Shown: in pieces, positions 50,072-62,136 of the stretch
Position numbering within the stretch: the stretch's first letter is position 1
Layout: the number at the start of each line of letters is the position of its first letter
Source: Lingula anatina
Lineage: Eukaryota; Brachiopoda; Lingulata; Lingulida; Lingulidae
Direction of reading: 5' to 3'
DNA length: 64,000 nucleotides
NCBI RefSeq assembly: GCF_001039355.2
Contig: NW_019775396.1
Coordinates: forward strand, 364,957-428,956
The notes under the pieces: model-generated
Databases searched by the model: none
What the model saw: the letters and a program-made list of their open reading frames with translations, nothing else
What the model was told of the DNA's origin: nothing
Translations under genes and position numbers: made by a program

Positions 50072-53000
50072 ATGACAGTTGTACTGAGGAACACACTCGG
50101 TGTCGTAGATTACATTGTGATCGTTGTAATTCTCCTGATCTCGATCGCCATTGGGATTTATTTTTCCTTGACTGGGGGTCACCAGCGCACGACCAAGGAG
50201 TATCTTCTAGCCGACAAGAAGATGAATCTGCTCCCCGTCACGCTGTCTTTGATCGTCTCGTATTACTCCGCCATCTCTATCCTCGGCTATCCCGCCGAGG
50301 TCTTTCTTTACGGTTCTCAGCTGGCCTTGTTTAATATTTCGTCCATAGTGTCCTTCGTGATAGTGGCAGTGTTCTTTATCCCCTTCATCCGGGGCCTGAG
50401 GCTGGTGAGCGCCTTCCAGGTGGGTGGTGACGACCTACACAGAATTGGTTGATAAATAATAACAGGAATAATCAATACATATACCAATTTATATTTTTAT
50501 TTAATCTATCTATCATTTGATCTATATATTTACTATCAATTTTGAATAAACTCTGTCCCCTCCCCGATTTACTGTGGGCCCGATCTACTGTGGTGATAAG
50601 ATGAAGTAAATGGAATTATAAAATTGCTCGAATTGCTAGTTAGTTTGAAAAGCAATATGTGCACAGTTAGTTTATGATATAATCCAGTCTTCGGCATGTA
50701 TTGGACTTTTTATGTATCAACAACAACAACAACTGTGCCCAGGACAAAGGTGCCAGTGTCGCTGTCCCAACAATAATTTATCAATTCTGTTCAATTCCTT
50801 GCAGTATGTGAAGCGGCGCTATAAATCTAGAGCTGTGCAGAAGTTATCTTCAGGTCTTGGAATACTGGTGACGGTAGGTACAGAAGTTATCTTCAGGTCT
50901 TGGAATACTGGTGACCATAGGTGCAGAGTTTTCTTTAGGTCTTCAGATACTGGTGACGGTAGGTGCAGAAGTTATCTTCCGGTCTTGGGATACTGGTGAC
51001 GGTAGGTGCAGAATTTTCTTTGGGTCTTCAGATACTGGTGACGGTAGGTGCAGAAGTTATCGTTGTCTTGGGATACAGGTGACGGTAGTTGCAGAATTTA
51101 TCGTTGTCTTGGGATACTGGTGACGGTAGGTACAGAAGTTATCGTTGTCTTGGGACACTGGTGACGGTAGGTGCAGAAGTTATCATAAGGTCTTAGGATA
51201 CTGGTGCCGGTAGGTGCAGAAGTTATCATAAGGTCTTAGGATACTGGTGCCGGTAGGTGCAGAAGTTATCATAAGGTCTTAGGATACTGGTGACGGTAGG
51301 TGCAGAAGTTATCATAAGGTCTTAGGATACTGGTGACAGTAGGTGCAGACGTTATCATGGCCGGTGATGGAAGGGGTAGGAGTTTGAAGGACGCGGCTCA
51401 GTTTCAGCACGTCACCTGTCAAAGTGGTCACATTCTAAGATTCGAAACGCATGCTCATCAATATTATTGCACCCTTTTTAATGTAAAAAATTCACGGAGT
51501 GCAAGGGGAAGCGCGATGTTGGATTGAGAATAATTTGAGCACCTTTTTGGACAGCTTAGATCTCCCAATTAAAATCTCGGAATCTCTTCTCTTTTCCAGG
51601 TCTTCTATCTGGGCACTGCTACATATGCCCCTGCATTGGCAATAGAGGCAGGTAAGGACATTAAGCTCAAAGATTGGCACCAGGGCTCCGTATCTCGAAA
51701 GGTTCGCTATGTTGCGCACGAGCGTCAGTGTCTCGATTCCATAACCGATTCTATTTCGAGATACGGGGCCATGGAATCGAGACACTAACGCACGTGCGCA
51801 ACATAGCGAACCTTTCGAGATACGGAGCCCTGGTCAATATCAGCGGGCTAGTTTTATATGAGCGTCATAACGTTACCGTCACTTTTTTAGTGTCTGGTAT
51901 TACATTTTAAAAACCAATTTCTTCCGAGGAGACTGGGACACTCTTGTGGTATTCTGAGAGACTGGTTAATGAGAACAGGGTTTTCAAATCATGTATATAG
52001 TAGACTTTCGCATGAATCAAGGGTGGTGTATTATAATTTTTGGTATTTAAGCTAGGTTTTTTCAATATTTTCATGCCTAAGTGAAAAATCAGTTTAACTT
52101 AAGAATTCCGATAATGATTAACTATCCATTGGAAAGGTTAATTTCAAACAATGAATGTTTTTCATGCATATTTTTGCACAGATTGTAAGATTGTTTACAA
52201 GGCAAAAAAAATTTAAAATCCATACAATAAAATATCCAAAAGCAACATTCATCTCAAACCGCCCTATTTCCCCTACATTTCTATGAGGTCCGCATTTTAA
52301 TTTCGTTCTAATTAGCTGTTCGTTGCGCCACATAGTCAAATCAAAACATCAAATAAATGTTTATTCAGTTTCATAGAAACTTAAGTAAAAATTTGAAATA
52401 GCCACATTTTTCTTTCAGTGACTGGTGTCCCGTTGTGGGCTAGCATCGTAGTCATCATGGCCGTGTCTACTTTATATACCTCTCTGGTAAATATCAGCAC
52501 TGTTATTTGATGGTACATGTAGTCTCCATGGTCGTGTAAACTTCTGTAACTTTTTATTTATATCATACTTTTAGGGATTATTTCTGTAGTATGTATCGCC
52601 GGGACGTTAGGTAAACCTGAGACCGGACTGTACATGCATATATTTTGCCATGAAAATAGTCGAAATTAAATCGTAGTAAATAAAGCTTATAAACTTTAGT
52701 ATGCACTCATTTAAAGGTGTCTTTAGTAGCAGAATCAGTGAACACAGACGATGTTATTTAACCTTAGTTTATCGTTTATAACGAGGCTTTTTAGGGCACA
52801 TAAAGAGCATGAATAGGCGGAAACTCATTTTCTCTAAATGGCGGTTTACTTCCAGGGCGGAATGAAGGCAGTGCTGTGGACGGACGCTCTTCAGTTCTTT
52901 ATCATGATTGCAGGAATCCTGGTCGTGCTCATAAAGGTTTGGACACGAAGTAAAATTTCCTTCACTTCTTGAACTAAAGTACTTTTGTCCATGTCTTTAA

Positions 53001-56000
53001 CAGTAAGTTTCATCAATGCTCCTCTTGTTCAACGCGGTTTCCCTTCACGAGGAAGTACATTTTCTATATAAAATTGCTATTTTATTTATCAGTGTTTAAA
53101 CTTATTCACTGGACGCTTTTCTGTTTTAAAGCAAATTAACTCAGCATGTTAAGGCTCTGCTGCATCTAGCGTACGTAGAGAGGTATCCGTGAGAAATATG
53201 ACATCGGTCATACGCAGAATTGAGGTTATGAAATCACCTTGTTTCCTGCTGAGCGTATAAAAAAATAAATACATCAGCAGCGGATGAAACTGTTTTTAAC
53301 CATGCTCAAAACAATCTATCCTTCTCCGGGAATGCGATCCTACACCAACGTTTGTCTGTGTATTTGATACGCAAACGACGTAAGTCTAACGAACCCCTTG
53401 CGTTTGTCTGCGTAGGGACAAGTTTTCTCATACGTTCGTGCTAACGCTAGATGTGACAGCGTGTTTACCTCCAATGGCTTTGGAAGAGTGGGGCGAGAAT
53501 TTGGTGATGTAATTCTTGTCAGTTGTAAAATTTCCACCACCTCACTGTCCTGTGTTCCTGTAGGGTTGGGTGACGATAGGCGGGCCGACCATAATGTGGG
53601 AAACCAGTGTGGCAGGACAGAGGGCAAACTTCTTTGAGTAAGTTTTAACTCATGGCTGGCAATAGGCTATTTATTCCGTCCACTTACCAGTCCCGTCATA
53701 TGTCAGCACTTGTGACGCTACAGTGGACCTAGGCTGGTAATCATATCGGCACACTGAGGCACCTGAAGGTCAGTCTAGACAACGGAACTGTCACATGGAA
53801 GTTGACTTGCGACACAAACCTCCACCACACTGACACATTTCAGATGTTTTACTTATGCCGCATCCGAAGCTATTTAACCTAGACTTTTATTTAATTGTTC
53901 TTAGAGTTAACCGTTTCCTTGTACGTGTTCAGCTCTATAGGTCATGTTGTGTGTTCTTTTCAGTTTTGATCCCTCTCCAACCACACGCCATACTTTCTGG
54001 GGTATCGTTGTCGGTGGCACGTGCTTGGGCGTCATCCACAACTGTTTCTCTCAGGCCAATGTCCAGAGAATATCGTCTGTCAAATCTGACCGGCAAGCTA
54101 GAATGTAAGTGAATTCTTTGTTTACTTTATGTTTGGTATATCTTAAGTGCACTATGTTCCACACCGTTGAACAGTAGTAAATGGAAGAATAAACATCAAA
54201 CTTAAGCCATAGCATAGACTCTTATTACCACGACACATGGCAGTATATGACTTAACGACTGTATTTGCTCGTTTAATTTCTTCAGTGCCTTGTTGGCTAA
54301 AACTCCATTCTACTTGCTTCTAACCATCCCGCTGTTATTGATTTCCTTCACTGTCTACACCTACTACGTGCAACTGCGCTGCAATCCAGTGAAAGAGAAG
54401 ATCATAACTAGTGCTAACCAGGTGAGAATATCAAGGGAAAGGACGCGATATACATAGTACATGTGTAAAAGCGTTTTAATGTGTTGTAATTAGTAGGGGC
54501 CTGTGATGTAGGACCTGACCGAATGCACTGGGTCCTTGCTGGGACTAACATACACCATTTTAATTCTATTCTATTTGACAGAAATAAAATCAGTTTTCAG
54601 AATTCTGACCTGAAACGAAACGTTAAGAAACGTATTTGTCTTCAGCTGAGAAGGCAGAATTGACATTGGACAAGATAACTCGTTTGATTTCTTTGTGAAA
54701 AAAAGCAAACACAATTTACAGAAAATGTGTTTTGTCAAACGTATATCATGTTCACAAGTAGAATCATTTTACAACGAATTTGTGTCCCATTTAAAAAAAA
54801 ACCGGAGATAAAAGTAAATAAATAAAACGCTCTTGATTGTGACTGTGCATCTACCACCTCTAATGTGATATGTCTGTGTAAAGAAACGACAATGTTACAG
54901 AAAGTAAATATCTCACGTGGTTGGTGTTATTTTACTTTCAGCTCCTTCCCCATTTCGTGATGGAGGTGATGGCCGACCTCCCCGGCATACCAGGCCTCTT
55001 CGTGTCCTCTCTGCTGTCAGGCTCCCTCAGGTACGTGTGGACGTGCGTGCGTATGATTTGTGTTTGAGAGAGTTTTACTATTTTCGTTTTTTTTTTTTCA
55101 ATATAACCAGTGGCGGATTTAGGAAAAAATATGGGACCAATATTCACCTCTTGATATTAAACTTGAAGAGCCGAAGCATAGTTCTAAACTGCACCAGATG
55201 GTACCCTTTGCCCTCCAAAACACCGAACTCCACACCAAGGGGGCAAGGGTCGGCTTCGCATCCGATGCCTGTCATTCTTTAAAAAAACTGGACCCCACCT
55301 TCAAACAATCCTGGATCCGCCACTGATAACTGCTGCCTTTTGCAAATATGAGTTAAAAAGTTTTTTCTTATCATGTTTAGATATCAACAGTCTAAATGCT
55401 TTGCTATATCCAAAGGTGTTTTCTTTTTGTATTTTTTCAGTTCGAACTCGTCTTCTTTAAATGGCATTGCTGCTTTGGCTTGGGAGGACTTTTTTAAAGA
55501 CATTAATTTTCTTGCAAAGCGAGCAGAAAAGACTCGGGCGCTGATCAGTAAATTGACAGGTTCGTTCCCATTTCGTGGCCAGAAATATATTTAAGTATAG
55601 TGGTGCATCATTGTTTTAGATAATAAAATAAGCACCCATCCTGGTAAAGAAACACATCCAAGCACCTGTGCTGATAATAAAACACATGCATTTGGTTTAA
55701 ATCAAGTGAAAGGTGGGCTAAACACGTATAGTCAAAACTCTGTGGAATGGTATTTGGCAACACAAACCCATTGCCACTATTTACAGATATTATTTTGATC
55801 GACGATGCTCGAAAAAACTGCAATTAAGATATTTAATTGTATTTATGTAGCAAATGGTTTGTTTTAGTGGTGGTATTTACTTTTTGGTAATACATCAACG
55901 TTTTGTTTATAGGAAATTAGTCTTAGTTTAGGTCTTGTGTCTGCACATTTTGACCTTAAGTACTTGACCAAGGCAAGGTGATAACAGATGTCCAGGGTTA

Positions 56001-59000
56001 AGGAATGTCTTAGCTGCTGTATTTCTAGGCACACACATTTATATTTTATGAAAGATGTTTTGGGGACTAATTCTATCGAGCTGCATCAGTGAGAAGTCAT
56101 TCAGCTTTGTAGCTATTATTTACCCGCAGTTTTAGCAGCTACATTGTATTATTACTTACATTTCTTTATTGTTATTTGTACACCCTCCGCCCTACCCTAC
56201 CACCTGCCTTCATCCTTGTGGTGTTTTTCACACTTAGACTTAATTACTTTAAAGCGGCACTTGTGCGACAGAATTAAGGAGGGCACCTAATTGGACAGTT
56301 CCACTTTGCCTCCCGAAGGCCTGCTAATCAGAGGCATATGAGTTCAGTTATTCAGGAGACAGTTAATGCTCTCCCTCACTTGTCTCGTAAAATTCACCAC
56401 ATTAAGTAGTGCATTATTCAGGAATGAAAATTTTAAGGTGAATTTTGGTAAAGTTATTCAACCCCCCCTAATAATTTTTTTCTCTTTTCATGACTTATGA
56501 AGCAGATTTGAGCATTGGCTAAATGTAACATGGTTGTATTTATGATAGTTAGCTATAACTCGTTTGGCACATTTATTAGTCATTTAAGATTATCTGGTTA
56601 TCATTTGTTTATTGATATATATCATACATGTGAGATTATTACTTTAAAAGTATAGTTAGGTAAATGTACTATGGCAGTACTAAGGCCAAGAGAGACAACT
56701 CTATCATTGGGCTGTCAGAGCAATGAGGAAACCTACGTCCCCGTCCTAAAAAGGTAGGGGTTGCGTAGCTCTCTCTCAGCCTAGGCCGGCTTTAGAATGT
56801 GAAACTTCTTAAAAAATAATCACTGCCATTTGTGGCCCCTTTTTTCCCTTCATCTCCTTTTATTTTCATTTGTGCCAACTTTTTGCTCCTATAGCTGTTG
56901 TGATTTCTCATATTTTTCTTAATTAATCCTGGTTACACTCATTAACATACTTTATTCTTTTTATATTATGGTACTTATATAGTTTAGGAGATGTTTGATT
57001 ATCTCCCCAGTTTTGTAACTTTGTATCCTATTAGTTTTCGTCATTAATAAATGACAATTTTCAGTTGGTCCAAATATACCCTTGTCTTCAAGGTTATCTC
57101 AGGAACACAGTACCAAATTCATAAACCAATATATAAGTATATAGTTATGGAAGAGGACAAAGGATGTTGAGTCAGTTTTCGCAGTCCTGAAGGTGATACA
57201 AGTATTCAGAGCACCGTCTCGTAAAATTATCTAAGATGTTGGTAATTAATTTCAGCATGACAAATTTTACCAAAGCAGCCAACTAAGTGCGTTTTGCGTG
57301 ACAAAGAAGCCATTTTTCTCTAAAGACCTCAAGAGCTGAATAATGTCTTCCTTCACTTGGAAGATAAAATTCAATGAGAACAAGGGAAGGACACTATATG
57401 TACATGCCTTGGTATATGAACACAGCTTTTAGGCGTTTCCTCATTTTAGAGCTGTACTTTTGAAAATGAATCGACTTTCTTTTCTCAGTTGTGGTGGCTG
57501 GCTGCGTTGGGACTGCAATTGCCTTTCTTGCAGCCAAAATGGGAGGCCCGATCATGCAGGTGAGCTAAGATACCTCCAGGGTGGGGGCGGTGTCCGGAGC
57601 GTCGTGGACTATTACCCCCGAACGTGGTGCCAAACCCACGGAGTTCAGCACATCACTTTTTTTACACCCATATTTTGATTTCAATTTTTGATACACCTGT
57701 TCAAGAAACTATCTTCACTTCAAACTCCAATATATGATACATTAGCCAACGGTGAGACAAAGTTTGCCCAGCCCAACCATTTATGCTTTCTTTCTGTCGT
57801 GGATGTACACGACCTTGGCGAAACCAACGCCGCCCTGTAGAGAGAGGTACCAACCGCAGTGTTATTTCTCCGCTTAATTTGGCAGCAGCAAATGAAGAGC
57901 TATCAAGGATTTAAAGAAAACCTTTGGCGGTTTCTCAATATCAAGGATAAGTCCGGTATTTGGCAGAAAAAATGATTATATTGAAAAGAGAGTAAGATGT
58001 TTTTTCAATTTGATTTTTCAATATCTTTAACAATTTTAAAAAGGATTACTATTTCTTTGTTAGATTTCCCTTTCGCTCTTTGGTTCAGTGAATGGGCCAC
58101 TCTCTGGAATTTTCCTGCTTGGAGCGCTGTTTCCGTGGGCAAATTGGATTGTAAGTAGGCCTACGTTTACATCCAAAGCAACAGAACAGATAGTAAAGTG
58201 GTTATAACTTTAAACATTGTAAATCTTAACAAGAGGAAAACAAAACCAAATCCAACACAAACGTAGATTAAAATTGTGAAAGAGAATTCTACATTACTAT
58301 CATAATGAAGAGTACAGGAAGACATGTTGTTTCTTAATGAGAGACCAGTTATTTGGAACTTGATAATTGAGTTAGTAATGGAATAAAACAAGTGCAGAGA
58401 CAGGACCAGCAATTATTTGTGAGTAGGAAATATTTTTCCTTTTTTATCGACAAAATTTGATTTAGACGGATATATCCCGTGTAGAGTACCTTTGAGTACT
58501 CCTATATGGCAATGTACCCGTGTATAATCACCCCTGCGTCATTTTCATGCTCAACATTTTTGTATTTTTGTTGTTTCTTATAGGGTGCATTTACTGGTGG
58601 TCTGTGTGGAATAGTAATGTGTGCCTGGACAATATGTGGCTCTATGGTCCACAAGGTCCACTCCTACAGTCCGCCTGTCCCAGCAGTCCCCTCTGGAGGC
58701 TGCTTCCCTGGTAATGCAAGTCGTCTGGGGTCCACGCTATATAACACTTCACTGCTGAGTTATATGTCAGAGACCGTGAACTCCACTGTGTATTACCTAG
58801 AAGATACCATGTCTTCGGTCACTCTGGATACAGCGACGAATTCTACAGTGGCCAGCCTTGTATCAAAAAGCGGACCCTTTTAGTAAGTTGAATGTTGTAT
58901 ACTTTTCTATACGCCGTCTCCTACGTCCACTTTTTGTTATTTCAGCATGGGGCTGGACAACCTGCACGCCATCTCTTCATCCACTACTCCTTGTTATTTC

Positions 59001-60449
59001 AGCATGGGTATGGACAACCTGTACACCGTCTCTTACATCCACTACTCCTTGTTATTTCAGCATGGGTATGGACAACCTGTACACCGTCTCTTACATCCAC
59101 TGCTCCTTGTTATTTCAGCATGGGTATGGACAACATGTACGCCGTCTCTTACATCCACTACGCCTTGTTATTTCAGCATGGGGCTGGACAACCTGTACGC
59201 CGTCTCTTACATCCACTACTCCTTGTTATTTCAGCATAGGTATGGACAACCTGCACGCCATCTTTTAGATCCACTACTCTTTGTTATTTCAGCATGGGGN
59301 NNNNNNNNNNNNNNNNNNNNNNNNNNNNNNNNNNNNNNNNNNNNNNNNNNNNNNNNNNNNNNNNNNNNNNNNNNNNNNNNNNNNNNNNNNNNNNNNNNNN
59401 NNNNNNNNNNNNNNNNNNNNNNNNNNNNNNNNNNNNNNNNNNNNNNNNNNNNNNNNNNNNNNNNNNNNNNNNNNNNNNNNNNNNNNNNNNNNNNNNNNNN
59501 NNNNNNACAACCTGTACGCCGTCTCTTACATCCACTACTCCTTATTATTTCAGCATGAGGTTGGACAGCCTGTACGCCGTCTCTTACATCCACTACACAT
59601 TGTTATTTCAGCATGGGGTTGGACAACCTGTACGCCGTCTCTTACATACACTACGCCTTGTTCGGTGTTCTAACGGTGCTGGTGGTCGGCATGGCGGTCA
59701 GTGCAGCAACAGGTGAAATACCAGAGCTGTAATTAAATGCATACTTAAGTAGTTACATCAATACATTATGTTTATGTATGTTTTTCATTAACACAGAACC
59801 TTTCATTTGATGTTTAGTAATAATGCTACTACATATTTTTTAATGTCGTTGAGGGCAATATGTTGTTCTGCAGATCTCAGAGAAGTAGAATCGATAACAG
59901 AAAAGTGACACTGATAAACTTAGGAAAATAGTTCAAAGAAAAATTCGATATCAGAAAAATGATATCAATTTATTATTATTATTAATTTAATAATTATTTT
60001 TATTTATTATATTATTGAATACCTGAAAGTCACTAAGCGACTATTAGCTATATTTCTTTGTATGTGAGGTCTTTGGTCCTCTTACAACAATCAGTTCATT
60101 ATCATCTACACTGTATGAATAAGTTGCGTTGATTATCTTTTCTGCATTATTTCCAATAGTGACTTTCTTCTTATTTTTAAATTAATTCAAAAATGCTTTT
60201 TTCTCAATGCTTTGATATTTTTGGCCTTTATCAGGATAATAAGTATTTCGTAAGAATTCAGTTTCATGTTGCAGATATATCATCTGGTGCCTACAATCTG
60301 TCTGCTGTGTTATGGACAGATCCTCTCATCCCAGACTTACCACTATGGCCCTCTGCTTTGATTTCAAACTGATGATTTTAACGCCTAAAGCGTGCTACCT
60401 TTTTCAAATAATCTAATATAGAATCCAACGAAGATATATCTTGCATAAG

Positions 60450-60531
<82 letters not shown>

Positions 60532-62136
60532 AGTTTGCTATTGTGAGACATTTCTATGTATCCCAACGGTAATTTAAAATCTATGTTCTTGTGATAAAAT
60601 CCCTGTACAGAATAACCTTCACCTCCCGCCCCTTGGTTGCACCAGGCTGTCCCAAAACAATACCCGTATAATAATATTTTGACATGAAATTCCCCAAACT
60701 CCTTGTCATCCTCTGCCGTATTAAACTGAACTATGTAGCATGATTTGATACATCTATTGCCTGGTGATTTCACAAGTTTTTGCCAGTATTCAGTTCTTTT
60801 TACCAAACGTCCTGCCTGTGGTGTATTTCTGCCTCTTACAGCTACATCAGGCGCATTTCGTCCAAAATACGGGAGCAATTTGCAAAATAACATCAAAGGC
60901 TGCAGCTAGACACGCCCTTTTTCTTAAATGGTTTGTCTATGTTACAAACACATAGAGGCCATCCAGAACAAGTTGATCCACGGCCTAACAGATCTGCTGA
61001 GTAAATATGGCTGACCCACTGAAAAGCAGCTCCCACTACTCCCCGATGATGTCTCCGCCTCCACACGCACTGTCTTTGCAGGAGCCTTGCAATTAAACTT
61101 CGGAGTCGAGATTAAATCCGTTCAATGGCGCGTATGGAGGCGAGGAAACCACCAGAGGATTAAACAGTGCTGTTTTTGAGTAGGGTCGGCCATATTTGGT
61201 CAGCGGCTCATTTGTTATGAATGCGTTATATACTAATCCATACGCATACCAAAAACAGTGACGCTGATTCCTTTCTCTTCTGCCTAGGCTTTACTGATCC
61301 ACAAGACGTAGACCCAGTGCTCATTTTGCCTTTTATAAGACGATTCGTTTATGGCAAAAATTACGAGATGAAGATGAAAATCGATATGGAAATGGACGAC
61401 ACCTCTATTAGCCTGATGAGCGGTAGAAGGGTGAGTAGTGTGTCCACTGTCGTTAGTAGTTGGCAAGAGGGTGGGTAGTGTATCCATGGCCATTAGTGGG
61501 TGGTAAAAAGGGTAGGTAGTACAGCCACTGTTCTTAGTAGGTGGTAAGAGGATGGATAGTATATGAACTTCCGTTAAGCCCCCTTTACACTGGACGGTGT
61601 CCTTTCTGCGTCCAGCAGTACGGCCCCATTTGAGAGTTAAAAAATGATAATACTTTACGTGCCGACAACTGGCCGATCATTGAGCATTTATTCTGATACA
61701 AAATCAATGCTCGTGCCTCCTTATTAAGACCACAGCGATGCCAAATGTCATGGTCGCAGAAAGGACGCAGAAAGGACGCCGTCCAGTGTAAAGGGGGTAT
61801 TAGTGGGTGGTAAGAGAGTGGGTGAGAAAACCTACTGTCGAAAGTGGGCGGTAAGAGGGTGGGTAGTATATCCACAATTAAATGATGAATATCTAAAATA
61901 ATAGATGCATTTTTTACATTGTTTTGGAAGCGATAAAGATATAAAAACTACATTTGTCCAGTTTTACTTTTTTGACTTTATTACAGAGAAAGGGAATATC
62001 TCACAAGCCAAGGAGATATGGCTTACTGTGCCCACACCTCTACCACGCCCCCACACCCAGCCCCGTCTTAGATTTCATCTCTGCCCCAAGCCTGGCTTCC
62101 ACCACGCCCCCGCCCTACCCGTCATTGACGGCCTGA
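50072..62136 (+). CDS. SLC5-family sodium/solute symporter (SMCT/SMVT type), 16 exons
   Basis: A plasma-membrane Na+-coupled symporter of about 675 residues. Exons: 50072-50419, 50805-50873, 51600-51651, 52419-52486, 52856-52936, 53564-53637, 53964-54104, 54286-54421, 54942-55030, 55441-55559, 57489-57559, 58064-58150, 58584-58882, 59612-59712, 61288-61430 and 61987-62136. They sum to 2028 nt with phases agreeing throughout. Hallmarks: EYLLADKKMNLLPV and LGYPAEVFLYG early (typical of monocarboxylate and multivitamin transporters), GGMKAVLWTDALQFF, and the SSF signature region SQANVQRISSVKSDRQAR. About 13 hydrophobic helices are expected. The exon at 58584 encodes a loop rich in Ser/Thr with four N-glycosylation sequons (NAS, NTS, NST, NST). 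The substrate cannot be decided between monocarboxylates, vitamins and iodide. Three exon borders carry tandem splice-site arrays. The last exon (RKGISHKPRR... PPPYPSLTA) is proline-rich and poorly conserved. Confidence 0.92.
50837..51357 (+). repeat. 43-bp array across the donor of SLC5 exon 2
   Basis: Twelve units and a partial one. Each carries about 36 bases of the exon end (GCAGAAGTTATCTTCAGGTC...) and the donor GACG|GTAGGTGC. Units differ from each other by up to about 15%, so the array is older than the one at 31751. Several units also place GTAGGTGCAG between exon-like stretches. Confidence 0.94.
51680..51833. mobile_element. Foldback/MITE in SLC5 intron 3
   Basis: Arms of about 60 bp: CCAGGGCTCCGTATCTCGAA at the left, and TTCGAGATACGGAGCCCTGG at the right as the exact inverted complement. 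The arms continue through AGGTTCGCTATGTTGCGCAC and GTGTCTCGATTCCAT. The centre is only about 25 bp. It has no coding capacity, and open frames on both strands here are due to the palindrome. Confidence 0.88.
55108..55325. mobile_element. 218-bp MITE with CAGTGGCGGAT ends in SLC5 intron 9
   Basis: The left end is CAGTGGCGGATTTAGG and the right end CCTGGATCCGCCACTG (inverted). ATAAC lies directly outside both ends (55103-55107, 55326-55330), a likely 5-bp target duplication. The termini look hAT-like, though hAT duplications are normally 8 bp. Confidence 0.85.
55560..57488 (+). other. SLC5 intron 10, no features found
   Basis: AT-rich intron between donor ACAG|GTTCGT and acceptor TTTCTCAG. I see no exon, RNA gene or repeat array in it. 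Confidence 0.6.
58930..59654 (+). repeat. 58-bp array of a 3' splice site plus exon start (SLC5 exon 14)
   Basis: Visible units have CATGGG starts at 58946, 59003, 59061, 59119, 59177, 59235, 59293, then a gap, 59554 and the real exon at 59612. Each contains TTGTTATTTCAG|CATGGG followed by GGACAACCTGTACGCCGTCT, i.e. an acceptor plus about the first 45 coding bases. The array crosses the assembly gap 59300-59506. Confidence 0.95.
59300..59506. other. Assembly gap (Ns)
   Basis: A run of 207 Ns lies inside the 58-bp array. The distance across it (261 bases) is not a multiple of 58, so gap size and copy number are unknown. Confidence 0.99.
60456..60529 (+). repeat. (TA)n microsatellite
   Basis: About 37 TA units in SLC5 intron 14. 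It creates the Tyr-Ile run of a 172-codon minus-strand frame (60896-60378). Confidence 0.95.
61422..61872 (+). repeat. 41-bp array across the donor of SLC5 exon 15, split by a MITE
   Basis: Six degenerate units (AGAGGGTGGGTAGTGTATCC...GTGGGTGGTA) begin at the exon end AGAAGG|GTGAGTAG (61430). Units 1-4 lie before and the rest after the small element at 61577-61799. Most units keep an AGG|GTGGGT or AGG|GTAGGT donor-like site. Confidence 0.85.
61577..61799. mobile_element. 223-bp MITE with TTA target duplication
   Basis: Inverted ends CCCCCTTTACACTGGACGG and CCGTCCAGTGTAAAGGGGG, continuing into GTCCTTTCTGCGTCC on both arms. TTA flanks both sides (61574-61576, 61800-61802), as expected of PIF/Harbinger-type MITEs. 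It interrupts the fourth unit of the donor array, so it is younger than the array. Confidence 0.85.

Noticed and set aside
51492-51910. Frames on both strands around 51.7 kb
   Set aside because: Generated by the long palindrome at 51680-51833.
60378-60896. 172-codon minus-strand frame in an SLC5 intron
   Set aside because: Part of its length is a (TA)n tract read as Tyr-Ile; the rest has no recognisable domain or splice support.
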